This document shows positions 10,546 to 22,879 of a stretch of 64,000 nt of DNA, in pieces (position 1 is the first letter of the stretch; every line of letters starts with the position of its first letter). Location of the stretch: positions 170,710,453 to 170,774,452 of the forward strand of contig NC_092858.1 of the NCBI RefSeq assembly GCF_032062135.1, given 5' to 3'. Below the pieces are notes generated by a model. The model searched no databases and was not told the origin of the DNA. It saw nothing but the letters and a program-made list of their open reading frames with translations. The DNA comes from Pyxicephalus adspersus. Its lineage: Eukaryota > Chordata > Amphibia > Anura > Pyxicephalidae. Position numbers and translations under genes: made by a program.

Positions 10546-11974
10546 AGTTCTCCAGTTGAAAAAATAAGAGATCGGTTCCTTTACGCTTCGCCAGCTTTCC
10601 CTTCAGTCTCAGAGTTGTACATGCTCCTCTCCTGTATCAAAAATGCTTATTGGTTTACTGCACACACTGGGAGCCTCTTGCAACATAAGAAGCTGCAGCA
10701 AGCTCAACAGAGCCTGCTTCATTTCCTAGCTGGAGAATTATCTTGCCCTGTCCTCCCCAACCCTCTTTCTTTTATGTCACAATCCCACAAGACTCACATA
10801 AAGGACTTACCTACGATGGTCTGAATAGCAATGTTGCATTTACAACATCAACCAGCTTTCCTAAATACACAATGAAAATTGTGCCTGACTACTAGTTTTG
10901 CATGGCAGAACTGATGGGAAGATCTGATTGGCTGCTACAGGTTCTGAATAATTTCCATGTTGTGAAACCCAAACCTACCTAGTTGAAGCAAAAATATTAG
11001 AGCATCAGAACGGACGGAAAGGAAATAAGCCAATAGAAGTAACCAAATATATCCCGTACATTGCCTATTACAGCTGAACAGCTATGTGGATGCTCTTGGG
11101 TTCAAAAGATGCCAATAATTAGCGTTTCCAAACATCTGAGCCCCTCATTATAGCATATGTGCTGGAAAATCTCTATGAGCCCTGACTAATCCATGTTCTA
11201 TGGAGAGAAGTTCAGTCCTCTCACCACCAAAAAGCAGCATCCACACATCAGCCAAGTTGGCATAAAGAACGTGGCATGCCCCGGTGCTGCAGCCATGAGG
11301 ACAGGTGGAGTTGTTCACCATCTGTCTATCTCTAAGCGAGACATTCTCATGTGCGTGGAAAGGTGCCCATAGCCATTCGACGGCAGAAGGAAAATGGCTG
11401 GTCTTTGTAATGACCATGCCATAAAAATGTATCCTTGTTTTCAGAAGGGAGGTGGTTGTACTCCCATCATGCAATGCTATAGAGAACAAAACTTTACCTA
11501 GGAATGATTAACAAAAAATTACACATGCTAATGCTCATTCACAATTTTATTCAATGGGGTTACAGATATTTTGATTTTGTTAATAAATACAGAACTGGGT
11601 TTAAGCGTGGCGTGATGTGCACCTTGTTACACAAAGCATAATTTATAGACAGCATGATGACCATATGTCCTGGGGCTGACCAGGGATGCCCCCAAGCTGT
11701 TAAAGACACATAACTGGGTCATCCATTTTGCAAAACATAAATACATTTATCAGAATGAGCTGATGTTTAATGCCTTTTGGAGCCACCTTCTGTCTACTCC
11801 AGTAATGGTAGTATGGCATTTCTTTGATTGGATTTACAGATGGTGACAACATGGATATTTGCCTCCAAGAGGAGCCCATTGACAGGGTGGGGACCGAGGA
11901 GGACAACAACGATACAGAGTGTTGTCACCCTACAACAGACTGCTTAAAAAGTCCTTCATGGATCACCAGTTGTT
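10546..11974. other. Intron, no recognised feature
   Basis: Unique sequence. A 113-codon open frame on minus (11148-11489) has no recognisable domain, and I do not call it a gene. Confidence 0.4.
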
Positions 11975-12178
11975 ATTGGGAAGAAAATGACACCTTTAAT
12001 TTTTTTGGCTATCTGTAAGGGTGACATTCTTCCCATTGCCCAGCAATGTAAGAGGCATTCTTCCATGCTAATGTATAGCGAGCTGTGGATATTAATACTG
12101 TCAGGGGATCCCTGTAGACCTGAAAATTATTTAAAGTGTTCCCCCATGTTAAAAAATATGAGAATGTCTGGGATATGG
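11975..12178 (+). repeat. Family C hAT-like element
   Basis: Contains 'tttttttggctatctgtaagggtgacattcttccca', 'gagctgtggatat', 'gacctgaaaattattt' and 'ccccatgttaaaaa', all diagnostic of the family. The left end is diverged. Confidence 0.6.
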
Positions 12179-12314
12179 GTTTTTGAATTAATCACTCTCG
12201 TTCCATAATGATTGCCCAAATGCTGTCATATGCAGTCGGGAGAAAAGTGTTCTTTCTCGAAATGTGCACCTCTTAGAAGGATTTTTAAATTACTCTTGAC
12301 AGAAAACAAATGAT

Positions 12315-12640
12315 GGGCATCACGGTGGCATAGTGGTTAGCAATTTGCAGCACTAGGTTCCAGGTTTAAATCTCAGCCAGGACATTATCTGCAAGGAGTT
12401 TGCAGGTTCTCCCTATGTTTGCGTGGGTTTCCTCTGGGTACTCCGGTTTCCTCCAACATTCCAAAAACATGCAGTTAGGTTAATTGGTTTGCCCCCAAAA
12501 TTGACCTTAGACTGTTAAACACATACAACTATTGAAGGGACATTAGATTGTGAGCCCCTTTGAAGGACAGCTAGTGACTCTGGACTTTGTACATGCTGCA
12601 AAAACTTTTGGCGCTATATAAATAAGATATAATAATAATG
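12315..12640 (+). repeat. Family A tRNA-derived SINE, full length
   Basis: The head ACGGTGGCATAGTGGTTAGCA is followed by B-box-like GGTTTAAATC, the 'aacatgcagttaggttaattgg' body and the tail 'ttggcgctatataaataag' ending in (AAT)n. Copy A3. Confidence 0.85.
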
Positions 12641-13133
12641 AAAGGAAAGGTATCAGATGCTGCTTCAGCCCACGTCTCTTCCTCTCTATTTCAGTGCTGC
12701 AGCCTTTAGTTGTCATTTAAACATTCAACTCTTCCAGGAGAGTCGAAAAGCCTAAGCCCCGTCACACGCTTTGGTAACTTCCTCACACCCCTATGTCACT
12801 ATAGGACACAGCATTGATGTAATGGTAGATGGAAGGAACCATGACACGCTGCAGGGGGTCACAAGTATGGAAGGAGCTGTAGCCGTAGAAGGGGGTGAAG
12901 GAAGGATATTTAGGCCAACAGAAAGAAGAATAATTACGGTGTCTTCCCTTGCAGGGAACTCTTTTTGGAACTTGCTTGTAGCACAAAAGGTTAACCAATG
13001 GACCAATGTTCTTATATATTAGGAGAGTAGATTCCAACCCTGGAGACCGGAACATACATTTATGCCCTGTTTTGTATCCAAGCAGGAGTTATATAATGAC
13101 TTCCTGCTCTTATTCTAACACACATATTCTTAT

Positions 13134-13529
13134 TAGAGATAGTCAATGAGATGCAGATAATTCGACTTTTATACAAATAACATGCAAATACCATGCAAAT
13201 TGCACTGCCTTGAAACTGTCAGAGATGGTCAATGAGATGCAGAAAAGTTTATGCAAATCACATGCAAATTGCAGATTTGAAATTGAGCCAATCAAACTCT
13301 GCAAGAATAGTTTGATTGGCTCAGTTTCAAGTTAGTATAATTTGCATGACATTTGCATGTGATTTAAATAAAAGTTGAATTTTATGCCTAACATTGACCA
13401 TCTTTTAAAAACCAAGCCAGTCAAACTCTGCAAGTAGCTGAGCTTGATTGGCCAAGTTTCAAGTCAGTGTAATTTGCATGCAATTTGAAAAAAATTTGGA
13501 TTTTATTTGCATCTCATTGACAATCCCTA
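13134..13529. mobile_element. Nested pair of family E octamer MITEs
   Basis: The outer element runs from TAGAGATAGTCAATGA (13134-13149) to TCATTGACAATCCCTA (13514-13529). It is split by a second copy inserted at about 13221-13407 (CAGAGATGGTCAATGA ... ACATTGACCATCTTTTA). After the insert, the outer body resumes with 'agccagtcaaactctgcaag'. By eye there are eight perfect octamers: 13182, 13193, 13251, 13262, 13340, 13351, 13472 and 13505 (start positions). No coding capacity. Confidence 0.8.
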
Positions 13530-13690
13530 ATTCTGAAGCACCTTCACAACATAAACTTTAAGCAGTATAACGGTCTACGACAAATAACAGTTATATAATA
13601 TACAAGTCAGTGGGTAGGACAATGCCCTATGGAACCCAGGGGAAAGGATAGCAAAGTGAAAAAGTTAAAGTAAAAAAGTTAATAAATTAT

Positions 13691-13845
13691 GTCTTCTCCC
13701 CAGCCTCTTTTACCTGGGTGCACCACCAGGCACATTTGAGTAACCACAGTGCTGTTACTCAAAAGTTTGGTTTTAATACAGGGTCTGCCACCCACCTACA
13801 GCTTCTTCTCACCCAGCTTGAAAAAAGATCTGGGGAGAACATTGA
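13691..13845 (+). repeat. Family D palindromic element
   Basis: Starts GTCTTCTCCCCAGCCTC, contains GGGTGCACCACCAGGCAC, 'gagtaaccac' and 'ccacccacctacagcttcttc', and ends GAGAACATTG. Confidence 0.75.
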
Positions 13846-14618
13846 AATATAAGTAGAGAATACCAATCTCCCGCTGTAATTTGCAGGGCTACCTGTCAAT
13901 CTGACAGATTAGTGCTAGAGGATACAGCCGGCCAATGCAGAAGCAGGAGAAGGTCCTATTCTCAGTTGCAAACCCCAATAGCAAGTGATCACTGGTTTTC
14001 TGTTTTAAAGAGAACAAAACATTCTTTATAGAGCACAAAGTTTTGTGCTTTCTTTTAAATGTTCTTGTTCAAGTTTTTCAAAAAAGTTGCCTTCATTAAG
14101 AATAATTGACAGGTGCACTTTAATGCTGCATTGCAATAACATAGCACAGCTCTTTAAAGAGGCAGCAGATGTCTGGAAGAGAGGAACGGTCAAAAATCTA
14201 TAGTGAAAGTTGTTAATGGGAGTCAGCACATATTTTATGGTGGCTTTATTGCTGTTATTTGCAGAATATACTGGCTGTAGGGTCTTTGTAGTCTATTTTC
14301 ACATAATATTTCATGTGTTACTATATTACCAACATCTGCATGCTATCAATTTTACATACATTAAAAGGTATGACTCATATGAAATTCACATCCATGGCAT
14401 GCATTAAAGCCACCTGTGAAATACACGTCGGAACGCAACATGACTGCACTTCAGAGTTTGCAAGGGTCAGTCCATCCAAAATCGACATCTTTATCTGCTT
14501 CAGAACTTCAAGGTCCAGAATAAGCCAAAATGCAAAAAAGAGGTAACACTGGAACATGGCAGACAATGATGATGATGCCTAGAATGGTCCTGGAGTGGTA
14601 TGCCCGGTGTTTCTTCGT
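13846..14618. other. Intron, no recognised feature
   Basis: Unique AT-rich sequence. Open frames are short and have no recognisable domain. Confidence 0.4.
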
Positions 14619-14619
14619 C

Positions 14620-14904
14620 TTTTTCACATGGTGGGACCCTTGAAATAACTTTCAGGTCTCCAGGGAACCTCTCCTCTAATTAGTATATCCACAGCTTACA
14701 GCATGCATGGTGGTCAGTGGGAAGAATGTCTCTTAAATGGCTGGCCATTGGGAAGAATGTCGCCCTTACAGATAGCCAAAAAGATCATTGGAGTCAGTGG
14801 TATCTGACCTGGGAGGCACAAATTACTCATGGAACCCATAGTAACCTCTGGAAGAACCCAAGGGACAGAGCCCCTCCACAGAAGCCTGGTTGAGAAACAC
14901 TGGT
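14620..14904 (-). repeat. Family C hAT-like element, near complete
   Basis: Minus orientation. It begins at the complement of the family 3' end ('cccttgaaataactttcaggt') and ends at GGTTGAGAAACACTG, the hAT-type terminus. A small internal duplication of 'gtggtcagtgggaagaatgtc' is visible. Confidence 0.7.
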
Positions 14905-15281
14905 TGTTATACCAAAGAATGGTTTTCTTGGGACCCCCAGAGCCAACATATTTGCACTTCTCAGGGCTGCAAGGCTGCTGTAGCCATTATAAAAGTTTTA
15001 CTGACCAACATAAACTAGGGCACCCTACTTTGTTTGACCTCCTGAACCTATTCCTCCTACAAAAAGCAGTTTAGTGGTCAGGTCACACCCCCTGGAGGCT
15101 GGAAGCCCAAAAGATAGGAGGGTTCCATCTTTCACCTGCCACAAATCTTTTAAAGTGTATGTAATGAAAACATTTTTAGGGATATCGTGGGGAAAAATAT
15201 CCAACAAGGGTAAAAAAAATCCTCTCATTCTATATAAAACACAAGAAAATACCTTTGCAAACAGTTACATTTCTTTCTTGT

Positions 15282-15650
15282 AGTTAAAGCAGAACTAAAC
15301 CCACACTACTCACCTATCCCCCTTCCATGCAATGTGCTGCCATCTTCCTTCTTTTCTTTTTCCCTTACAATCTTTGGCCATGCCGGGATGATGTAACTCC
15401 TGCATTCGCACATAGGGGTTCATCCATTTCCAGCATGCGCAAGGGAAGCCAGGAATGCCGGGTCTCCCTTGCAACCAATTCTGGGCTGCACATGTGCAGC
15501 TTAACAGAATTTGACAGCTGGGCAGGGATCAGGCAGGTAGGAACAGTTATTGCACCTATGCATTTATGCAATGACCACCTGCCTGAATCCTGAAATAACC
15601 AAATTGCCTGAAATTTGCAAAGTGGGACTTTAGTTCCACTTTAGGACAAC
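15282..15650 (+). repeat. Family G element, complete
   Basis: Bounded by TTAAAGCAGAACTAAAC (15285-15301) and a near-complement, GTGGGACTTTAGTTCCACTTT (15624-15644). The body holds 'ggatgatgtaactcctgc' and 'cagcatgcgcaagggaagccagga'. It is a MITE-like, non-coding element. Confidence 0.65.
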
Positions 15651-15659
15651 CGCAATCCA

Positions 15660-16055
15660 TATTCTAGGCATCTGTGTTTGCCTCACCGCTTCTTCTTGGT
15701 GCCTGCACAGAGTTGAAAGTCAAATTAGTTGCATGACCTGCAGGATAAAGTTTCTTGTTTGGGTAAAATATTTTCAACAAAACTTGCCATAGTTGCAGCT
15801 TTCCTATTACTTTAACGCTAATCATGTGATCACAGAATAGGCAGACCTTAGGCACTAGAAAAGCCAAAAGCAAGCAGGTATCAATGAAGTTTGTCAACGC
15901 CCTTGCAATTTACGCATTTGGCAATGTAGATTCCGATGCAGCTCCTTGTTATAAAGGAAGGACACCAATTTAAACTTGCAAAAAAAACAAAAACTTGACA
16001 TTTAGTTCCCTGAATCAGTTTATTAGATGATACAGTTTCTTCTATTGATTAAAAT
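15660..16055. other. Intron, no recognised feature
   Basis: Unique sequence, nothing recognised. Confidence 0.35.
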
Positions 16056-16059
16056 CAAT

Positions 16060-16560
16060 GGAAGTATTAGTTGACATATCCGGTGTCACCGGGGATTGCA
16101 GCAAATTGCTGGTCGGTGCAGCAGCTAAACACTCTGACATTTGTTTGGTGCATCTCTGATTTCCTGAGCAGATGATTGCTCACTCATCTATTATACAGCG
16201 CACTCCCGTGTCCCTGGGCAAAGCGGCACTAATAGAATATTTGCATTAATTCGGAGCTGCCCCGGAGCCACTGCTTGTTTAAGTACAAAACTCTTCTCCG
16301 TATGACAAAAAAAAAGAAAACCATGGCTGCCGAGTTATTTGGAGAATGATTGATCCAGCCGTATCTAAATGCACTGCAGGAAGTGTCTTTAGTCATGCCG
16401 GCTTTTACATAACACAAGTCAATTTCAAGTGCACCTGTCACTCCGAATTAACATTATCGGGCTGGCCGCTGAATGCCTTTTATGGGTACAATACAGGGCA
16501 TACATTCCTGAAATTACTTATTAAAGAACCACCCCGCTAAGCGCCATTTGTACGTAAAAA
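16060..16560. promoter_or_regulatory. Candidate intronic enhancer with octamer-TAAT composite
   Basis: A long non-repetitive block with retained CpGs. It contains the perfect composite ATTTGCATTAAT at 16239-16250 (octamer 16239-16246 joined to TAAT), the same kind of POU-plus-homeodomain arrangement as in the L promoter. A GATTAAAATCAATGG inverted pair lies near 16047, and ATTTAAATGGGAC lies just outside the block, at 16610-16622. Conservation is not tested. Confidence 0.4.
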
Positions 16561-16830
16561 GGCCACAAATCCCAACTCCATTATCACTTTAGAAGCGTTA
16601 CAAGCTAACAATTTAAATGGGACACTTTGCTTTCCTTTTAACCTTCATTATTTAGTGAATAAATAGCATTTGGAGAAACAAAAAATGTTTTTAAAGGAAC
16701 ATTGCACTGAAAGATATACGTAGGCACTCTGTGCTGACCTACTTAAAAAATTGATAGATGTCTGGGTGTCGTTGCTGCTTTCAATACCTCTAGAGCCACT
16801 TAGCTTGAGTAAGTATGGGAATTATAGGGC

Positions 16831-17025
16831 TTAGGCTACCTACACACGTCTGAGGATTCTCGTTCGATAATCGCCCCAGGGCTGATATAGCATGAAAATC
16901 TGGCGTGTGTATAGTGTTCGTCGTTCATGGATCCGTCCAGGTGGATCCACGAACAATAAAGTACGAATGATCGTAATTCAAGTGAAGGGGAGAGAGCAGC
17001 AGGGTGCCGCTCCATTATCCCTCTC
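16831..17025 (+). repeat. Family F element, left half
   Basis: Begins TTAGGCTACCTACACACGTC and continues 'gattctcgttcgataatcgcc', 'gatcgtaattcaagtgaaggggagag'. The family terminus is TTAGGCTNCGTACACACGT. The right half is missing and replaced by the duplication that follows. Confidence 0.7.
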
Positions 17026-17030
17026 AATTT

Positions 17031-17564
17031 AGGATCTAAGGCATTTCTATCTTTAATTGCCAGTTTCAAGAGATTTGGTGAAGTTTGTTGTGTTCTCTTT
17101 TCTCTTTGCTGGAGGCTCTGACATAAGGAAGCAAACCCCTGCCTATACCAAGAAGGCCACCTCCATACAGATACAGAGTAAAGCATTGTAAGTCAGTAAT
17201 GGCAGAAAGCACAGCTGCAGAAATACCACAGCCAATACTTGTGGACAGTCAGGGGAGGGGACAGCTTACAGATTTCAGTTTAACAACACACTCTGCAAGT
17301 ATGCCTAAGCTCCTCTGGTGTCTTCAATGTTAGATCTAAGGCACTGCTGATTCTTATCGCCAGTTGCAAGAGATTTGCTTTGCTCACGATTTTTTGCTGA
17401 AAGCTCTGACACGAGGAAGCAAACCCCTGCCTATACCATGAAGATACTAAAGGCATTGTAAATGCCTAGAGCACAGTTGCAGAAAGACCACAGCCAATAC
17501 TGGTGGCCAGTCCTTTTTGGGGGGACAGCTTACAGATTTCAGTTCTTCAACAACACACTCTGCA
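17031..17564. repeat. Two-copy tandem duplication, 300-bp period
   Basis: Copy 1 is about 17031-17297 and copy 2 about 17331-17564. Shared words include 'agatctaaggca', 'gaggaagcaaacccctgcctatacca', 'ccacagccaatac', 'ggacagcttacagatttcagtt' and 'caacacactctgca'. Divergence is noticeable, so the duplication is old. It is not one of the transposon families above. Confidence 0.75.
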
Positions 17565-19003
17565 TTTTCATGCACCTCTATTTGAACAAAACCTGCATCC
17601 CACGCCAAATCCTTACAGCCCCTGTGCGGAGATTGAACACTGCCAGGATCTCTGTGCTGCTGAAATGATGAGTAGGAGAGACAGCGGCAATTCAAAGATG
17701 GCATACATCTTGTCACATGTCCATCTAACACTCAGGTGACAGGTACGCTGAAGCCGTATCACGGCTATACAGAGCCCCACCGAACTACTGAAATTCTGTG
17801 ACAGCAGTCTGGAGCAGCCTGTACAAGGAGATGGTTCTAAGCAAATGCTAAGGTAGTACGCTGCTAATTACCAGGAAAACACTGCTCTTGGCATCCCACC
17901 GGCACCCGCTGCAGGGAACGTGTGACTAAATTAAGATGCAGCCTGGAGGGGAAGAAAGAAAGTCAAATCTCGATTGCTTCTATCAGGGATGTGTGGGGAT
18001 TGAACACATCTACCTACCAAGCACAGGCGGTACACACAGAGTACAGCACATGTATATTTCCCTTTCCCCTGCACGGTGCACAGAGGCTGTGTCGCTGATT
18101 AAAGGGGGAAAAGTTGAGGAGTAACGTTTATCCAACAATAATTGTTGAAAAGATTCTTCATTCCCAAAAACATTTCTCTACTGCTAATATTGTATTACAT
18201 TTAAAGCTGAAGTGTATCCTTCAATAATTTTCTCTTCCCTGATTCCAACTTCATCAAAATGTTAATGAGAATTTTAAATCAAACCACTCAAAAAATGTTA
18301 TTGATTTATTGTTTAATATCCAGTAATTGGGTCTCCAAACCATGTAATACAAGCAGACATTGGGTGGTAGGAGAGGCATTACAAAACAGACAGCCCTAAT
18401 ACCTATTGAGACCCATGGATTACAGCAGGAAAGTCAAGCTGGGGAGGAGAGAGCTAGATGATGATAAATGTTCTGTATTTGCTCCAGCTTCTGATGTACA
18501 TTGTGAGCAAGTCAGGGTGCAGTGATATCAGAGTAAGCAATTTTAAGAATTTGCAAAAATTGTGCAGGTTGAGAAGTCAGATTTATAAAGTATGATCGGG
18601 ATATGGTGGAGAAGATGACCTAGGGGACAGAAGTGCTTGCAAACCTAGCCAGTAGTTTGACAGCCAAACCAGCAAGAGCAGTAGGTTTTGGAAGCTCAAA
18701 AAACACAATAAAGCATATTACTGGACACATATAAGTAAGTAGTTTGGAACTCCCATCCTTACAGCCTGTGTTATTACCAGAGACCTACAAAGAAAAAAAA
18801 ATCATTATTAAAGGAATATCTGCTGATGGAAGTCCTAGTTCAGACACTTTCTGTTATGGAGTGACATTGGTGCTCCTGCATGATTGCCCAAAACATAACA
18901 TTGCAAGATGGCATGCAAATGGTCTAACATTGTCACTATTGGAAAGATGATCCACAGAAATTTTTTTAGCTTCACCTCCCCTCTTACTTTCCTAAATAAT
19001 ATC
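17565..19003. other. Intron, no recognised feature
   Basis: Unique sequence. It contains one perfect octamer, ATGCAAAT, at 18913-18920. No exon or repeat family recognised. Confidence 0.4.
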
Positions 19004-19147
19004 AGTGTTCTCCCTAGCCTATTTTAGCACCCTAGCATTTTTCAGTAATCACCCGGCTGTTCAGGGGGGGTTACCGAAAAGTTGGGTCACAATAAAGGGG
19101 CCACAGCTTCTTACCCAGTTAAGAAGAAATCTGGGAAGAATACTGAA
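19004..19147 (+). repeat. Family D palindromic element
   Basis: Starts GTGTTCTCCCTAGCC and contains 'gcatttttcagtaatcacccggctgtt' and 'ggttaccgaaaagttgggtcac'. The GGGCGCACCACC segment is deleted. Confidence 0.7.
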
Positions 19148-19707
19148 TATTACATAATTACCTTGGACAATACTAGAGTTTAAATTGGATTGACAGTTGG
19201 GTGACTATTGGGGCTGCCAACATCACATTCAAGATGGCGGCACCCAACATCAGTCTCAGGGCTTTGGGATGTCAGCACAAAAATGACTTTTACAGGTAAA
19301 CATGCATAAATATTACTTTCACGTGCAAGCTTGCAAAAAGGTTGCTGTTGAAATACCAAACTGAGAGCACAGGGCACAAACCAACAGAATCCAGTCTATG
19401 GCTTCCCCCCAGCTTGTGGCTGGACAGTGAAGGTATAAATGCACAACATTTTGTAATTAAAAAAAAAAAATACATAATTAAATAAATGGAGTTTATATAT
19501 GCCTGGAGTTCAGCTGAGCCTAGAATTAAAGCTGTGAATTACTTAAAATGCAGATTTGCTTTAATAATGAATTCTCACCTTCTTACTAATTGGATAGGAC
19601 ACTTTCTTCTATCCATAAACTGACATGTTTGAATTTTGATATTTTTCTACCAATTCCTACTGTGCTGCAAAACATACAGAGCAGCCTCTGAAATATTAAT
19701 GTTATTT
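19148..19707. other. Intron, no recognised feature
   Basis: Unique sequence. 'gttgctgttgaaataccaaactgagagcacagggcacaaaccaacagaatcc' and its neighbours show no family resemblance. Confidence 0.35.
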
Positions 19708-19769
19708 GTACTCTGAGGGAAAAAAAAAAAAAAAAAAAGTACTCTGAGGGAAAAAAAAAAAAAAAAAAA
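19708..19769. repeat. Two exact 31-bp copies with poly-A
   Basis: GTACTCTGAGGG plus about nineteen A, twice in tandem, at 19708-19738 and 19739-19769. The second copy has no visible change. This is either a very recent slippage event or an assembly artefact at a homopolymer. Confidence 0.85.
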
Positions 19770-19779
19770 TGGTAGACGG

Positions 19780-19870
19780 CAAGCGACAGGCAAAAAAGGG
19801 CAGCGCCTAACGCGTTTCTAGCTGTGCCCCTCAAAAGCAAATTTTGTGGCTTGGAACTTTGCAACTGCCT
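19780..19870 (-). repeat. Family I fragment with hammerhead-like core
   Basis: The minus strand reads TTTTGAGGGGCACAGCTAGAAACGCGTTAGGC, resembling the CTGANGA ... GAAACGCGTC core at 3726-3760 but more decayed. Confidence 0.35.
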
Positions 19871-21329
19871 CATCACCGGCAAGACTTGTCTGCCAGAGCG
19901 CACTTTGATGTGAGAAGACAGTCTGCCCATGACAGCCCATGGGATCACATCACAAGTATTCATGTAGCTCGTCTGCCGACTGCGAGCGAGATGTGAGGAG
20001 ACTTTAAACCTCTGCTCGTTTAAGTGTCAGAGTACATAGTGTGTGCCCTCTACCGCTGTCACTGAATATGGGGCATGGAGATTCTGGGGCACAGGAGGTG
20101 GCACGAAAGGCAGCACATCCATGTTTGGACAATACAAAGCTATGGAAGGAATGTGGCACAGCGGATCAATAAGTGAACTTCAGCAAACACGAAAATGTCT
20201 CTGTACTTGGGAGGGCAGAATCTAACTGGCGAGAAGTTTATTGCACAGCATCTGCATGTCCAGGTCTAAGGAACTCACTTACAAAAAGGTAATTATAAGA
20301 CACAAGCAAGGCCAGGTATAGGCAACAAAACCAAAGCAAGGCCTGAAAGACAAAACATATCAAAAGGAACTTGATATGTACCTCCTAGAGTGAAAAGGTA
20401 AATCAGTGAAACTTTAAAAGTGCTTGTTCATATAGTTGACTTGCGGTGCAGTTACCACTTACCGGGCAACTAGTTTCAAGTGCGAAGCTATGCAAAGGCC
20501 TAGAGCCTCAACCTCCTGACCAGACATAGCCTATGGCTGAAGACCAAGAGAGTCACAAGTTGGAAAATTTTCAAAGAATACAACATTACAGGTTTTGGAA
20601 CACTTTGATAAGTAAGGGCTCCTGATGCTACTTCTGGAAACTCTTCAGTGAGTTGCTTTTGGGTCAATATAACCTATAAAAAAGTCATTCAAGTCAAAAA
20701 CGTGTTCATGGACTCATCAGAACTTTGATGAGGTTGGTGAACTTACATAAATTGGTGTGGAGCCCAAACACAAACCGATACCCCATAATTTTTTTCCTTT
20801 TTTTCGGCGGTGAAAGTATATTTAAGAAGTCTACAAGCCTGGTGCCAGCAATGTGAAACCACAAATTTCCCTGTTTTGTCTTACTGTTGAATGAAAGCAG
20901 AACTCCCATTTATGGAGCCTCCATCTTCTGTGTATTAGAGGTCCTTCTCCATGCAGGTTGTCCTAAAAATTTCCTCCCCCATAGTTCTCAGGATTATAGA
21001 GGTGGTCCAATGACATTGCCACTGCTGCCATTTACCAGTTAGGTGTCAGTAGGGTCCACTTCACAGGCCCCCACTCACCAAGCATAGATAGGTAAAATGA
21101 TAGACCGATCAGATGTTTTAAGGAATATAAACGATACTTGTTGGGGAAAAAAGTTATACACATAAAGCAGGGCAGGCTGAATAGGTTTGTAGGCTTTTCA
21201 TTTGTTTGATAACTTTTGCTTTATTTTGTAAGGATATCTAAAGCCAAAAACAAACAAACATTTCAGCCTACAAGTACTTGGAAGTGGTAGCTTCTTTAGG
21301 GTTTTTTCTTCTTTTATTTTCACCTGCTA
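19871..21329. other. Intron, no recognised feature
   Basis: Unique sequence without a repeat family or exon that I can name. Confidence 0.4.
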
Positions 21330-21660
21330 ATAACATTCCTGAACAGGCCTTGGCGAGCAAGCGAGGGGCCCCCTGGGGCTGCCAGACTCCCCCAATTGAC
21401 ATCCTCCTTTTCTCTAATAAAAGTAAACGTGCTTCTTGTTTTCTATGAACAGTTTTTAGTGCTTAATCTTTTAGGCCAAGGGGTCTCTGGAGTCACCGGG
21501 AAGACTTGACAGCTGTGCTTGTTACCAGGGAGAAAAAGAAACGGTTGATTTACCGGGGATTGGTTGGTTTTGTTTCGGCGGGAGGAATGGTCACCAATAA
21601 GCTGGTACCTGGTGTCTTATAAATATTCTTCACAGCAGTTCTCATCCTGTTTCTATAGAT
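21330..21660. promoter_or_regulatory. Conserved-looking intronic block
   Basis: Balanced composition with several factor-like words (CCAAT-complement ATTGG, GGCCCCCTGGGGCTGCC, TTATAAATATTC). It is unrelated to any repeat here. Texture evidence only. Confidence 0.3.
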
Positions 21661-22020
21661 CTAAAGCTGGGGAACTTCTCCACCTCCTCCTTCCCGTTTT
21701 TCCACCTTCGTAAACTCTATGTGGAGCGTTACGGGCTAGGAGATGATTTAGGACACTACCCATTTTTTTTGGTATTGGGGCTTGGACCTAAATGGTGGAA
21801 CCTAAGCTGTTGATGAGCCCTGTTTGCCCATTTTGGTTGACTTGAGCCTCCATGCTTGAGCTGGCCTTGATTTTTACTAATAAAGTTATTTTTTTTTATT
21901 AATTTATTTGGAAAATGTGCTAATTTTATAAACCCAATATAGTTTGAAGGAACAGATAAGCCATTCCAATAATTTAAATTGATTTGCCTTTATAAGGCTT
22001 TAATTGAGTCCCAGATAGTC

Positions 22021-22184
22021 CAGTGTTCAACTCAGACATTTTTTTAAACTGGGTAGGAAGAAATTATAGGCAGGTGGCAGCCCCTATATTGTGACCCAAC
22101 TCTTCATAAACCATCCAAAAACCAGCTAGGTGGTTACTGACAAGTGCCAGGTGGTGCACCCGGCTAAAAGACTGGGGGAATGCT
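22021..22184 (-). repeat. Family D palindromic element
   Basis: Begins CAGTGTTCAACTCAG and contains 'ggtggcagcccctatattgtgacccaact' and 'ggtggttactgacaagtgcc', then 'tggtgcacccggctaaaag'. Complete, minus orientation. Confidence 0.75.
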
Positions 22185-22879
22185 GTAGTCTATCGTTTCC
22201 AGTCTTGGGAAGTTTTTTCAAATCCTTCCCATTGTTTTAATAACTTATAGGCTCATGCAGTCCCATGTCTCTGTGGCCACATAAATGACTCCATTGTATC
22301 TATGGAAGGAGGAATGTTTGTCACAAAGATAGATCTTCAAACATGTCAATCTATTTCATTAATTGGTGGGGTTTGTAGTTTACTCAAGACAAATAAGAAT
22401 GTTTGCTGTTTCCAGCTTACAGGAAGTGACAAGAACACGACGGCATTTCTAGTAAATGCAACAGGTTTTCGTTGAACTGGTGAAAGTGTTCTTGGCCTAT
22501 AAAATTAAAACTAACTCAGTCACCTTATTTCAGTACTGTTATATATGCAACATATTTGATTTTTGTTTTTGGGTTCAGATCTGCATCAAAGTATTGGTAG
22601 CCCAAGATAGGTAGAATGCAAATAAACCCAAGATCTGTTTTGTTCCTTTTTCCTCCTCATTCCATAATGTCTGTTCTATCAATATCACCGATGGCAATTT
22701 CTTGATCACCTTGAATCTCCCGGTTTTTGGTAGTCTGGCACAGCCGGGGTCCTTTTCCTGTGCTCATACAGGGTATCAAGCATGCACACTCAGGGAAAAG
22801 GAAGGAGAGGGTACCTCGTACTGTGAACAACGACTAAATGACTGTACGCGTGAGATTAAAGAAAAAAAAAAAAAGCATG
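22185..22879. other. Intron, no recognised feature
   Basis: Unique sequence with one perfect octamer at 22616-22623. Confidence 0.4.
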
